Source: Bittarella massiliensis (ex Durand et al. 2017)
GTDB taxonomy: Bacteria > Bacillota > Clostridia > Oscillospirales > Ruminococcaceae
Assembly: GCF_017566145.1 (NCBI RefSeq)
Contig: NZ_JABFCL010000003.1
Coordinates: 248,001-312,000, forward strand
Direction: 5' to 3'
Length of the DNA: 64,000 nucleotides
Positions 17,363-25,581 of the stretch are shown one piece after another (the first letter of the stretch is position 1; each line of letters opens with the position of its first letter). The translations under genes were made by a program, and so were the position numbers. The notes beneath the pieces were generated by a model. The model was not told the DNA's origin. It did not search any database and saw only the letters and a program-made list of their open reading frames with translations.

Positions 17363-19009
17363 ATGTTAAAAAGAATACTTGTTGTAATTCCGGCTAGAGG
17401 AGGGTCAAAAGGAATTCCCAAAAAAAATATAAGATTAATGGCAGGAACGCCTCTAATAGCATACTCTATACTTACAGCCAAAAGAAGCAAATACTCTGTT
17501 GATGTAGTGGTATCGACTGATGATGATGAAATTGGTAGGATTTCTTCCCGTTATGGTGCAGAAGTGATGCCTAGGCCAGCTCACCTTGCAACAGATGAAG
17601 TGACTCTGGACCCAGTTGTATATCATGCAGTTCAAGAAAAAGAAAAAATTCTGAAAGAACAATATGATGTGGTTATTACGATGCAACCCACTTCCCCACT
17701 ATTGAGTGTAGCTACTTTTGACAATGCCTTAGATTATTTCTTTTCAAATAATTTTGATACAGTGTTAAGTGGAGTGAATGACCCGCATTTAGCATGGGGC
17801 GAGAAAAATTCAATAGTTGTTCCTCTATATGCGAAAAGACTGAATCGGCAGTATTTGCCATTGCATTTAAGAGAAACGGGAGCATTCTTTATATCCCGAA
17901 GAGACTGTGTCAAAGAAAATTCTCGATTTGGTACGCGGGTATCTGTTTACCCCATTCCAGAAAATGAATCAGTAGATATTGATACTCCCCATGATTGGTG
18001 GATTGCCGAAAAAGAACTGCTAAAGAAAAATATTATAATAAGAATTGAGGGATATAAAGAAATTGGCACAGGGCATATTCAACGGGGACTTCTTTTAGGG
18101 TACAATTTGATCGACCACAATGTTCACTATGTTCTTAGCAGCAAATCTGATATTGGTATTGCAAAAATAGAAGAAAGCCATTTCCCGTATTCGGTCATAG
18201 AAACTGATCAAGAGATGTACCATTTATTGGAAGATCTGCATTGCGATATTTTGATAAACGATATGCTAAATACTACAGAGGAATATATAAAGCAGTGTAA
18301 AAAAAGAAATGTAAGAGTTGTTAATTTTGAGGATTTGGGTGAGGGTGGAAGGTACGCAGATGCAGTTATAAATGATCTATATGAAAAACAAAACTCTTAT
18401 AAAAACTACTTTTGGGGCAGTGAATACTACTGTATCAAAGATGAGTTTCTGCTTTCAGAACCGTCAGAGTTTCGTGATGAGGTAAAAGAAATACTCGTTT
18501 CTTTTGGTGGAACAGATCCTAGTAATTTAACGGCAAAAGTATTGGAATGTGTTCCACAAGTTTCGTCCAACGTCCACTTTACTTTTATCTTAGGTATGGG
18601 ATATTCTGAGAATAACCATTTAAGTTTGAAAAGCGATTGTATACCACCCAACGTGGATATAGTAAGCAATGTGTCCTATATGACGGACTATATGAAAAAA
18701 GCTGATATTGCAATATGTTCGCAGGGAAGAACCATGTTAGAATTAGCGTCTATGGCAGTGCCGACGATTTTGTTAGCCCAGAATGAACGCGAACAAAATC
18801 ATGAGTTTGGTTATTTGAAAAATGGATTTTTAAACTTGGGATTAGGAGAGGAGGTTGAAAAGGGAACAATAGTTGAAACACTTAAATGGCTAATTAACAG
18901 TAAACAAATACGAGCCCAAATACGGAATCAGATGCTAAGGTTAGACTTAAAAAAGGGGCTCCAGCGCACTTTAAGAATTATCTTTGAAGGGGGAAAAGAC
19001 GATGAATAG
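17363..19009 (+). CDS. Fusion of CMP-nonulosonate cytidylyltransferase (NeuA-like) and PseG-like hydrolase
   Basis: Residues 1 to about 220 are a NeuA-type cytidylyltransferase: VVIPARGGSKGIPKKNIR at 7-24, QPTSPLL at 108-114 and the metal-binding VDIDTPHDW near 204-212. From about residue 224 a second domain begins, IIIRIEGYKEIGTGHIQRGLLL, which matches PseG, the UDP-sugar hydrolase of pseudaminic acid synthesis. It continues with EILVSFGGTDPSNLT and a C-terminal ICSQGRTMLELASMAVPTILL. The two activities act on either side of the synthase step, so this one chain would feed and drain the NeuB enzyme encoded next. It overlaps the NeuB gene by 8 nt. Confidence 0.9.
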   Translation: MLKRILVVIPARGGSKGIPKKNIRLMAGTPLIAYSILTAKRSKYSVDVVVSTDDDEIGRISSRYGAEVMPRPAHLATDEVTLDPVVYHAVQEKEKILKEQYDVVITMQPTSPLLSVATFDNALDYFFSNNFDTVLSGVNDPHLAWGEKNSIVVPLYAKRLNRQYLPLHLRETGAFFISRRDCVKENSRFGTRVSVYPIPENESVDIDTPHDWWIAEKELLKKNIIIRIEGYKEIGTGHIQRGLLLGYNLIDHNVHYVLSSKSDIGIAKIEESHFPYSVIETDQEMYHLLEDLHCDILINDMLNTTEEYIKQCKKRNVRVVNFEDLGEGGRYADAVINDLYEKQNSYKNYFWGSEYYCIKDEFLLSEPSEFRDEVKEILVSFGGTDPSNLTAKVLECVPQVSSNVHFTFILGMGYSENNHLSLKSDCIPPNVDIVSNVSYMTDYMKKADIAICSQGRTMLELASMAVPTILLAQNEREQNHEFGYLKNGFLNLGLGEEVEKGTIVETLKWLINSKQIRAQIRNQMLRLDLKKGLQRTLRIIFEGGKDDE

Positions 19010-20084
19010 CAATATAATAAGCCGTGCAAAAAAGGGACAGTTTAGTTTGATTGCGGAGATAGGTGTCAACTATTACGATATAGCTGAAAAATTAAATCTA
19101 TCGCTTATAGATGCAGCAAAGCTTATGGTTGCAGAGGCAAAAAATGCTGGTATTCATGCGGTTAAGTTTCAGTCTTATAAAGCTGATACACTAGCGTCTA
19201 AGAATTCGCCGGCTTATTGGGACTTAAAAGAAGAGCAGACAAAATCACAATATGAGCTTTTTAAAAAGTTTGACTTTTTCGGCTATGACGAATATAAAGA
19301 ACTATCTCATTTCTGTAGTCAAGTAGGCATAGAGTTTTTGTCTACTCCGTTTGATATAGAATCAGCAGACTATTTGTATGATTTAATGCATGTTTATAAA
19401 ATATCTTCGTCAGATTTAAATAATAAACCGTTCTTAGCGTATCAAGCAAAAAAAAATAAGCCAATCCTTTTGTCAACTGGAGCATCTAATTTGGATGAAA
19501 TAGTCGAAGCAGTTGAAACAATACGTCATTATAATAGCCAACCACTCGTTTTGCTTCATTGTGTTTTGCAGTACCCTACCCCATTTGTGGATGCTAATTT
19601 AAATAAAATACTTTCACTAAAAAAAGAGTTTCCTGATATAATTGTTGGATACTCTGATCATACAAAACCAACGCCTGATATGGACGTATGTAAAACAGCA
19701 TACAATTTGGGTGCAGTGATAATTGAAAAACATTTTACCCTTGACAAATCGCTAGTTGGCAACGACCATTATCATGGTATGGATCCAAGTGATGCAAAAC
19801 GCCTTTTGGAAGGCATTGAGTTTATTGAAGAAATAAGGGGTAGTGAAGAACTGTGTTGCTTAAGTTCAGAAAGCATGGCGAGAGCAAATGCACGTCGCTC
19901 TTTGGTTAGTTCATGCAGAATCCCCAAAGGGACTATCATTACTGAGAATCTGTTAACATACAAAAGACCAGGTACGGGTATTTCTCCGGATAAAATGCAG
20001 TCGATACTTGGAAAAGTGGCAAGACTAGATATTGAGGAAGATACAGTCATAGAACCTAACATGTTAGGCGATTGGGCTGACTGA
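19002..20084 (+). CDS. Nonulosonic acid synthase (NeuB/PseI/LegI family)
   Basis: The 360-residue enzyme condenses phosphoenolpyruvate with an N-acyl amino sugar to make a nine-carbon nonulosonic acid. Family motifs are LIAEIGVN (16-23), AVKFQSY (53-59), STPFDIES, LLHCVLQYPTPF, VGYSDHT and IEKHFTLD. A C-terminal SAF (antifreeze-like) domain carries RRSLVSSCRIPKGTIITENLLTYKRPGTGI. The PseG partner and the PseA-like amidotransferase point to pseudaminic or legionaminic acid rather than sialic acid. The ATG at 19002 (GAAGGGGGAA) is used. It is the last gene of the cluster. Confidence 0.93.
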   Translation: MNSNIISRAKKGQFSLIAEIGVNYYDIAEKLNLSLIDAAKLMVAEAKNAGIHAVKFQSYKADTLASKNSPAYWDLKEEQTKSQYELFKKFDFFGYDEYKELSHFCSQVGIEFLSTPFDIESADYLYDLMHVYKISSSDLNNKPFLAYQAKKNKPILLSTGASNLDEIVEAVETIRHYNSQPLVLLHCVLQYPTPFVDANLNKILSLKKEFPDIIVGYSDHTKPTPDMDVCKTAYNLGAVIIEKHFTLDKSLVGNDHYHGMDPSDAKRLLEGIEFIEEIRGSEELCCLSSESMARANARRSLVSSCRIPKGTIITENLLTYKRPGTGISPDKMQSILGKVARLDIEEDTVIEPNMLGDWAD

Positions 20085-20190
20085 GTAAAATCCACATAGG
20101 TAGTTTAGGGATTAAGGAAGTCTCTCTTGGGAAACTGCTAAAAATGCTGTTAGATCCTAGACCTATTCGGCGCAGGGATTGACAAAAAAG

Positions 20191-20219
20191 AAAAGCTTTA
20201 TCATATGACAAAGCTTTTT
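20191..20219 (-). terminator. Terminator of tRNA-Ser, shared with the glycan operon
   Basis: On the minus strand AAAAAGCTTTGTCA pairs with TGATAAAGCTTTT and is followed by CTTTTTT. The stem also has a T tract in the other direction and may end the neuB transcript. Confidence 0.75.
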
Positions 20220-20223
20220 CCCC

Positions 20224-20312
20224 TGGCGGAGCGGGTGGGATTCGAACCCACGGAGCCTTGCGGCTCAACTGATTTCGAGTCAGTCCCGTTATGACCACTT
20301 CGATACCGCTCC
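20224..20312 (-). tRNA. tRNA-Ser (CGA)
   Basis: The minus strand folds into a class II tRNA: acceptor GGAGCGG/CCGCTCC, anticodon loop CTCGAAA (CGA) in a GACT/AGTC-type stem, a long variable arm (TGAGCCGCAAGGCTC) and a GGTTCGAATCC T-loop. The CCA is encoded at 20224-20226. It borders the right end of the AT-rich glycan island. Confidence 0.97.
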
Positions 20313-20319
20313 CTATTCA

Positions 20320-20348
20320 ATTGGGCTGTGATTACCTCACAGCCCAAT
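20320..20348 (-). other. Perfect 12-bp hairpin in the tRNA-Ser leader
   Basis: ATTGGGCTGTGA pairs perfectly with TCACAGCCCAAT over a 5-nt loop. It lies between the tRNA-Ser promoter and the tRNA 5' end and has no T tract on either side, so it is not an ordinary terminator. It might guide 5'-leader processing or be a protein-binding site. Confidence 0.6.
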
Positions 20349-20349
20349 T

Positions 20350-20378
20350 ATTATAACAAATCGCTCTACGAAAGGCAA
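20350..20378 (-). promoter_or_regulatory. SigA promoter for tRNA-Ser
   Basis: On the minus strand TTGCCT, a 17-nt spacer and TATAAT precede the leader hairpin and the tRNA. Confidence 0.65.
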
Positions 20379-20443
20379 GAGCCTATACGGAATTGCTTTG
20401 ACGGCTTGCTCCTTTTTCGACCGTTCACGGTGGGCAAACGGCT

Positions 20444-21400
20444 TTAGTACTTCCGGTCAATATCGATCGCGTGGGGGATGGCTCCTGTCTCGATGAAAGA
20501 AGAGATGTTGCGGTTGGCGATCTCTACAATTCGCTCCCTACTGACGGCGTTGCAGGAGCCGCCGGTGACGTGGGGGGTGATCAGCACGTTGGGGTATTTC
20601 CAGAGGCGGTGCTCTTTGGGCAGGGGTTCCGGGTCGGTGACATCCAGTCCGGCGGCGCCGACTTTGCCGGAGTCCAGCGCCCGGCAGAGGGCCTCGGTGT
20701 CGACGGCGGTTCCACGCCCGATGTTAATGATCAAAACGCCGTCTTTGCATCGAGAGAGGGTATGGTCGTTGAGGATTTGGCGCGTTTCAGGGGTGTCGGG
20801 CAGGGAGAGGACCAGGGCGTCGGCCTGGGGCAGAAGTTCCTCCAACTGATCCATCATTGCCACCCGGTCAAAACCGGGCAGACCGGCGGCGGGGGTGCGC
20901 TTGACGCCGATGGTATGGGCGCCCAGCAGCTGGGCTTTTTTGGCGTAGCTGGCACCCAGATCGCCGGTGCCCAGGCAGACCACCGTACTTCCAGACAGCT
21001 GGCTCACCTGGCCGAGCATCTCCCATCTGCCCTCTGCCATGGCATCCCGGTACTGGCCGAGCTGTTTGAGCAGGTAGAGGTGCATGCCAATGGTGAATTC
21101 GGCGATGATTTCGCCGTAGGCGCCGCTGGCGTTGGCCAGAATTACCTGGCGGGGGTAGTCGGGATCGTTGACATAGGCGTCCACACCGGCCGAGCAGAGC
21201 TGCAACAACTTGAGATCGGGGAGTTCTTTTATGAGGGAAACCGGGGGATTGCCGATGATACAATCAAACCCGGCGAGTTCGGCGGGAGTGGGCAGATGAT
21301 CAAAGAAGCGAACTTCCTGGCGGGGGTGGGCCGTTTTTAACCGCTCTTTTTGAGCGGGGCTAAAGAGGCCAAAAGACGGGATAACAGCAGTTTGAAACAT
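20444..21400 (-). CDS. D-2-hydroxyacid dehydrogenase
   Basis: The 318-residue protein belongs to the D-isomer-specific 2-hydroxyacid dehydrogenases. It has the NAD-binding GTGDLG loop preceded by GSTVVCL, the active-site arginine in INIGRGTAVD, the acidic partner in GLDVTDPEPLP and the proton-donor histidine in LITPHVTGG. It interconverts a 2-keto acid and a D-2-hydroxy acid; the substrate (phosphoglycerate, glyoxylate or other) is not evident, and there is no C-terminal ACT domain as in SerA. The ATG at 21400 is preferred to the one at 21427 because GAAGGAG lies 9 nt before it. It may be transcribed with the membrane glycosyltransferase upstream. Confidence 0.88.
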   Translation of the reverse strand: MFQTAVIPSFGLFSPAQKERLKTAHPRQEVRFFDHLPTPAELAGFDCIIGNPPVSLIKELPDLKLLQLCSAGVDAYVNDPDYPRQVILANASGAYGEIIAEFTIGMHLYLLKQLGQYRDAMAEGRWEMLGQVSQLSGSTVVCLGTGDLGASYAKKAQLLGAHTIGVKRTPAAGLPGFDRVAMMDQLEELLPQADALVLSLPDTPETRQILNDHTLSRCKDGVLIINIGRGTAVDTEALCRALDSGKVGAAGLDVTDPEPLPKEHRLWKYPNVLITPHVTGGSCNAVSRERIVEIANRNISSFIETGAIPHAIDIDRKY

Positions 21401-21440
21401 ATTGACATACTCCTTCTCTGTACTCATTAAAAAATACCTT

Positions 21441-22949
21441 TTAGACCTGTGGAGTTAACTGATACAGGTCGATGTTGTCAGTGGAATAATATAAATGGTA
21501 TGAGGAATCAATAATGGCAAGCATCTTTTGGTCTGTTGTCGCGTGTAAGTTTAGGGCGTCTTTTCTGACAGCTATAAAAATAGGCTGGTTTTTCTCCAAA
21601 TCGTCTATGAATTCCGTTTCAATTTTGGGGAAATAGTTCAAGTCAGCAGCGGGTAAAGAGAAGTATTTGGTGGCACTTTCGCGGGAAGAGGTTAAATACA
21701 GAACACCATTGAGCCGGTGGGTGTAAATGGTATCGCCCTCTTGAGAGTTTTCTTGAATGAGGCGAGAGATAACTTTGTATTCGTCGTCTTGGCTAGCCCG
21801 ATGCATTTGACGGCAGGTGGAAACATAATTATAGGCAGTTCTAAAATGAAGGGAGCAGAGCAGAACGCCAAGAAAAATAGTGCTATAAATGGCAGCGTTT
21901 TTCCTATTTATCTGGCTGAGTAACTGCCAGAGACCCTGAAAGACATAGCAGGAGGGAATAACAGCACACGGGATAAACACCAAAAAATAGTGAAGATACA
22001 TCCGCCTCGAAATACAGACCAACACAAGAGTAAGGAAAATAAACGCTCCATTCGTCAGATGAAGAAGAACAGGACGATTGCTGTCTGATTTTCCAAAGAA
22101 GAGGATACCCAGATAGGCCAGCAGAACAAGCAGGAGATAGTTATCAGCTAAAAAGCTGTATACCCATTTGGCCATTGAGAGAAGACGGGCACCTTTTTCT
22201 CCGCTATATAGAAAGTTAAAGGTCAAAGATTGGTAGATTGCATCGCTTAGACACCCTTTAAAAAGGAAATACACAGTGAAGGGAAGAAGACATAAAAGAA
22301 AGCCGGAGAGAAAGAGGAGGACAAATGAGAGAAGTCGTTTCCCCTCCTTCTTAAAGCAAAGTTGTAAGAAGATAGAAATGCAAAAACAAATCCACAGGGC
22401 AATCATATTGGCTCGCAAAAGAAATACAGCACCTAAACAGAAACCAGTTATAACGATTTCTGCTTTTTTAATTGCAGCGGAGTCTAGAAAATACTTTGTG
22501 AAAATAAAAAGGGAAATGGAGATAAAGGGAAGAGCATATTCTTCAGAATAATTTCCCCCCTCAAAACAATTGATGAGAGCAGGGATGAGAGAGAGAACGG
22601 CCAAAAGAGAAGGAATTCTTTTTGCGAACAACAGACATGTCTTAAAAGAAAACCAAAAAGAAATGAAAATTGAGGCCACACCTAAAAGCCAAACGCCAAA
22701 TTCTCCCCCGATCCGGAGCCCCACCGCGTTAATCAGAAAGAGAAGGGGCCCCTTGTGGTCAAATAGGCTTTGATAAAGAGTCAGACCGCTGTTCATAGAT
22801 TTTCCAATATAGAGAAAAATAGTTGAGTCAGAAAGAGGCATTTTGTCTGTCCATGAAAAAGGAGCAGCGAGACAAAGGGCAAACGACGCCAATAAAAGGA
22901 TAAGTAAATAAGGCCACAAAACTACTCGCCGTTTTGTCATAGAGTCCAT
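21441..22949 (-). CDS. Membrane glycosyltransferase, GT-C fold (GT39-like)
   Basis: The 502-residue protein has about ten membrane helices and a soluble C-terminal domain. The first outside loop carries DKMPLSDSTIFLYIGKSMN followed by YQSLFDHKGPLLFLINAVG, the acidic motif and DHKGP signature of GT39/PMT-like enzymes that use a polyprenyl-phosphate sugar donor. It probably decorates a surface polymer or protein. The ATG at 22949 (TTGGAGGAA) is chosen over the upstream 22994 start. Base composition is lower in GC than the flanking metabolic genes, and it sits just outside the tRNA-Ser that bounds the glycan island. Confidence 0.85.
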   Translation of the reverse strand: MDSMTKRRVVLWPYLLILLLASFALCLAAPFSWTDKMPLSDSTIFLYIGKSMNSGLTLYQSLFDHKGPLLFLINAVGLRIGGEFGVWLLGVASIFISFWFSFKTCLLFAKRIPSLLAVLSLIPALINCFEGGNYSEEYALPFISISLFIFTKYFLDSAAIKKAEIVITGFCLGAVFLLRANMIALWICFCISIFLQLCFKKEGKRLLSFVLLFLSGFLLCLLPFTVYFLFKGCLSDAIYQSLTFNFLYSGEKGARLLSMAKWVYSFLADNYLLLVLLAYLGILFFGKSDSNRPVLLHLTNGAFIFLTLVLVCISRRMYLHYFLVFIPCAVIPSCYVFQGLWQLLSQINRKNAAIYSTIFLGVLLCSLHFRTAYNYVSTCRQMHRASQDDEYKVISRLIQENSQEGDTIYTHRLNGVLYLTSSRESATKYFSLPAADLNYFPKIETEFIDDLEKNQPIFIAVRKDALNLHATTDQKMLAIIDSSYHLYYSTDNIDLYQLTPQV

Positions 22950-23022
22950 ATTTTTTCCTCCAATATCAATTTGACGTTTTTTATTGTAGCACAATTACGG
23001 ATCAATAGCCACCGACAAGAAT

Positions 23023-23059
23023 ACAAGACCGCGCCAAACATACATTGGCGCGGTCTTGT
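23023..23059 (-). terminator. Hairpin terminator after yjjW
   Basis: ACAAGACCGCGCCAA pairs perfectly with TTGGCGCGGTCTTGT over a 7-nt loop. The following T-tract is poor, but it sits 11 nt after the yjjW stop. Confidence 0.65.
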
Positions 23060-23069
23060 GCCTGTTGCC

Positions 23070-23915
23070 TTATACCGTTACGACATCCCCAAACCCATAT
23101 CCCTTCGCGATCTCCGCCAGCTGTTCCATATACGCTTCTGACGGGGTCTCCAGCTGGTTGTAGGGCTCCCGCACCCCGAAGGGGCGAAAGCGGATCAGCT
23201 TGTAGCGGATGGGCCCTGTGGACAGATGGGGGGCCAACAGTTCGCAGTAGCCCCGCACCGTCCCCTCGTTGGGGAGGTAATCGGGGATGATCACCGTGCG
23301 GATTTCGGTGAGTTTCCCCCTTTTTGCCAAAAAGACGGCGTTTTCTCGCACCTGTTCGCTGGGCTGGCCGGTGAGTTTTTGATGGATGGCGCTGTCAAAG
23401 CACTTGATGTCCAGCATCACCCCGTCGCAGGCCTCCAGCAGTTCAGGGTCGGCGGAGAAGTCGCGGCTTCCATTGGAGTCCAGAAGGGCAGTCAGCCCCA
23501 GGGCGTGGACCTGCCCGAAGAGAGAGATGACAAAATCGCGGTAGAGGGTGCACTCCCCGCCGGAGACGGTGATCCCCCGAATAAAGGGCATCCCCTTTTC
23601 CACCTCGGCCAGCACCTCCTCCACTGAGAGCAGCCGCACCTTGGGGGAGGAGAGGTGGGGGCAGACCTTGATACAGGTGTCGCAGCCGACGCAGAGGGCG
23701 GGGTCCCAGCAGACGGTCCCCTTTTCATCCTGTTGCAGGGCGCCCACCGGGCAGTCTGCCACGCAGGCCCCGCAATTTTGGCAGAGGCGGATGGTCTCTG
23801 GGTTGTGGCAGTAGTGGCAGCTGAAGTTGCACCCCTGAAAGAAGACGGCCGTCCGGTTGCCGGGACCGTCCACACTGCTCTGGGGGATGATCTTGTTGAC
23901 GGGCGCTCTTAACAT
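23070..23915 (-). CDS. yjjW: Radical SAM activating enzyme of a glycyl-radical protein (YjjW-like)
   Basis: The 281-residue protein installs a glycyl radical using S-adenosylmethionine. The radical SAM cluster ligands are Cys29, Cys33 and Cys36 (CNFSCHYC). They are followed by an inserted ferredoxin-like domain with two further [4Fe-4S] sets (Cys45/48/51/55 and Cys75/78/81/85), then the GITVSGGECTLYRDF segment that binds SAM. This layout is that of YjjW and other class activases. It overlaps the 3' end of yjjI by 7 nt, so the pair is translated together. Confidence 0.92.
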   Translation of the reverse strand: MLRAPVNKIIPQSSVDGPGNRTAVFFQGCNFSCHYCHNPETIRLCQNCGACVADCPVGALQQDEKGTVCWDPALCVGCDTCIKVCPHLSSPKVRLLSVEEVLAEVEKGMPFIRGITVSGGECTLYRDFVISLFGQVHALGLTALLDSNGSRDFSADPELLEACDGVMLDIKCFDSAIHQKLTGQPSEQVRENAVFLAKRGKLTEIRTVIIPDYLPNEGTVRGYCELLAPHLSTGPIRYKLIRFRPFGVREPYNQLETPSEAYMEQLAEIAKGYGFGDVVTV

Positions 23916-25441
23916 AAGCTCCTCAGCTTTCGGTTGTCAAAGTGGCGCAACCGCATGGAGTTGGCGCCCAGGGCCACCGTGTCGTGCTGTACAGCCTTGC
24001 CGCTGTCGTACTTCTCCATGTCGCTCCGCTTGACCAGGTAGCCGGTGATGCGGATGACGTCGCTGTCGCTGGAGTAGGTGGAGAAGTATCGCATCCCCGC
24101 GGCAAATCCGCCCTTGATGACGTCCAGCACACTTTCGGGATTGCGGGCCGCGGTGGACTCGAAGGGGAAGATGTCGCCGGCGCCGGAGACAAAGTACTTC
24201 TCGTAGCGGCCGCAGTGGCGCAGGTGGTCGTAGAGCGCGGGCTCGTCGCCGACGGCGATGCGCACGCCGGGGGAGCACTGGCTGTCGCTGTCCACCCCCA
24301 CCTGGGCGTGCAGGAGGAAGTGGCCGCCGGTCTGGGGGCAGTAGGGGTTGTGGTGGGCCTTGACCCGCCCGTCGATGAAGGCCATGATCTCGTCGCCCAG
24401 GGCGTTGGCCACCTCGTCGTGGCCGTAGCGGCCCTCCACCCCCTCCTTTTTCAGCAGGTCGTTGACGCACTCGCACATCCCCACCATCCCGAACATGCCG
24501 GTGAAGCGGTCGGGGTGGACAAAGCCCTCGGTGACCAGGAAGTTGGAGCGGAAGAAAGCGGACTTATTGACCAAAAAGTCGATCTTGGCGTCCATGATGG
24601 CGCACTGCACGTCGATGGCCCGGGGCAGCCGGTTCTGGAAGAAGTCCTCCTTGTCCTCGGAGTGGAAGGCGATGTTGTTGAGCAGCAGCCGGGCCAGGGT
24701 GTAGGAGCCGCCGCCCAGCAGCAGCCCGTTGTAGCAGCTGGCGATGCCGTACTCGTTTTCGCCCAGGTCGGCGGAGAACATTTTGTGGTTGGCGAAGGAG
24801 GGTTTGGCGCAGTCCAGCGCCGTCTGCACGCAGAGACAGGCGAAGTCGTCCGGCGTCTTGTCGGGGTCGTAGAGGAGGGTGATGTTGGGGGTGGAGTCCT
24901 GCAGTTCCCGCTCCGCCTCCAGGATGAGGCGGCCGGCGGTGGTGGCCTCAGGGCCCAGATCGCCGTGGCAGAAGGAATCGGAGATGGTGCGGTCGATAAA
25001 GCGCATGAAGTCCTTGATCAGGACTTTGGCCTCTGCCTCGTCCTCGATGAAGGGGTCCAGCAGGCGATCCAGCTTGCCGATAAAGACGGGGAAGTGGGTG
25101 GTGGAGGGGACGTGGTGATAGAAGATTTCCAGGGTGTTGATGGCCTCCCGCAGGTTGGTGGGGGGATCGAGGCGGAGGAACTGGCAGCCCTCCCTCATCA
25201 GCTTGTCGTAGTCGGGGAGGATGTAGCGGGGCACATAGGGGACAAAGCCCTCCCCCATGGCGCTCATCTCGTTCAGTTCGTCCTGCAGCTCTAAAAAGCC
25301 CTCGGGCATGGGAAAGCCCTCGGTATAGCTCTCGGCCAGGCGGGAGAGCTGCATCATGGCCTGCTCGTGGGTCAGGTGGGGGTCACTGACCACCCGCAGG
25401 ACGGCCTCTTGAAACTGTCTGTACTTGGCGTTTTCTTCCAC
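23909..25441 (-). CDS. yjjI: Glycyl-radical enzyme, YjjI family
   Basis: The 510-residue product resembles YjjI, a short member of the glycyl-radical enzymes whose reaction is not established. Seen features are LGGGSYTLARLLLNNIAFHSE, an internal MFGMVGMCECVNDLLKKEG with the Cys near the active site, and the C-terminal VIRITGYLVKRSDMEKY, where the Gly would carry the radical. The GTG at 25441 with AAGGAGG upstream is preferred; the longer frame runs into the divergent promoter region. Together with YjjW it indicates strictly anaerobic metabolism and is probably controlled by the divergent Crp/Fnr-type gene. Confidence 0.9.
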   Translation of the reverse strand: MEENAKYRQFQEAVLRVVSDPHLTHEQAMMQLSRLAESYTEGFPMPEGFLELQDELNEMSAMGEGFVPYVPRYILPDYDKLMREGCQFLRLDPPTNLREAINTLEIFYHHVPSTTHFPVFIGKLDRLLDPFIEDEAEAKVLIKDFMRFIDRTISDSFCHGDLGPEATTAGRLILEAERELQDSTPNITLLYDPDKTPDDFACLCVQTALDCAKPSFANHKMFSADLGENEYGIASCYNGLLLGGGSYTLARLLLNNIAFHSEDKEDFFQNRLPRAIDVQCAIMDAKIDFLVNKSAFFRSNFLVTEGFVHPDRFTGMFGMVGMCECVNDLLKKEGVEGRYGHDEVANALGDEIMAFIDGRVKAHHNPYCPQTGGHFLLHAQVGVDSDSQCSPGVRIAVGDEPALYDHLRHCGRYEKYFVSGAGDIFPFESTAARNPESVLDVIKGGFAAGMRYFSTYSSDSDVIRITGYLVKRSDMEKYDSGKAVQHDTVALGANSMRLRHFDNRKLRSLC

Positions 25442-25546
25442 GGCGGTATCCTCCTTATGGCGGGGGCGGTCCGATTTGGCGGGGAGGGCGCCCCTTCGCA
25501 GTTTGTCTATGGCCTTATTGTAGCGCCGGGTGTATACTAAAAACAA

Positions 25547-25558
25547 TGACAGTTGTCA
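25547..25558. promoter_or_regulatory. Inverted repeat operator between yjjI and the Crp/Fnr gene
   Basis: TGACAGTTGTCA is a perfect 12-bp palindrome midway in the divergent intergenic region, 24 nt upstream of the regulator start. It differs from the usual TGTGA-N6-TCACA, but its place suggests autoregulation and control of yjjI/yjjW. Confidence 0.5.
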
Positions 25559-25581
25559 CTATTTGAGGAGGTTTTGTGGAG

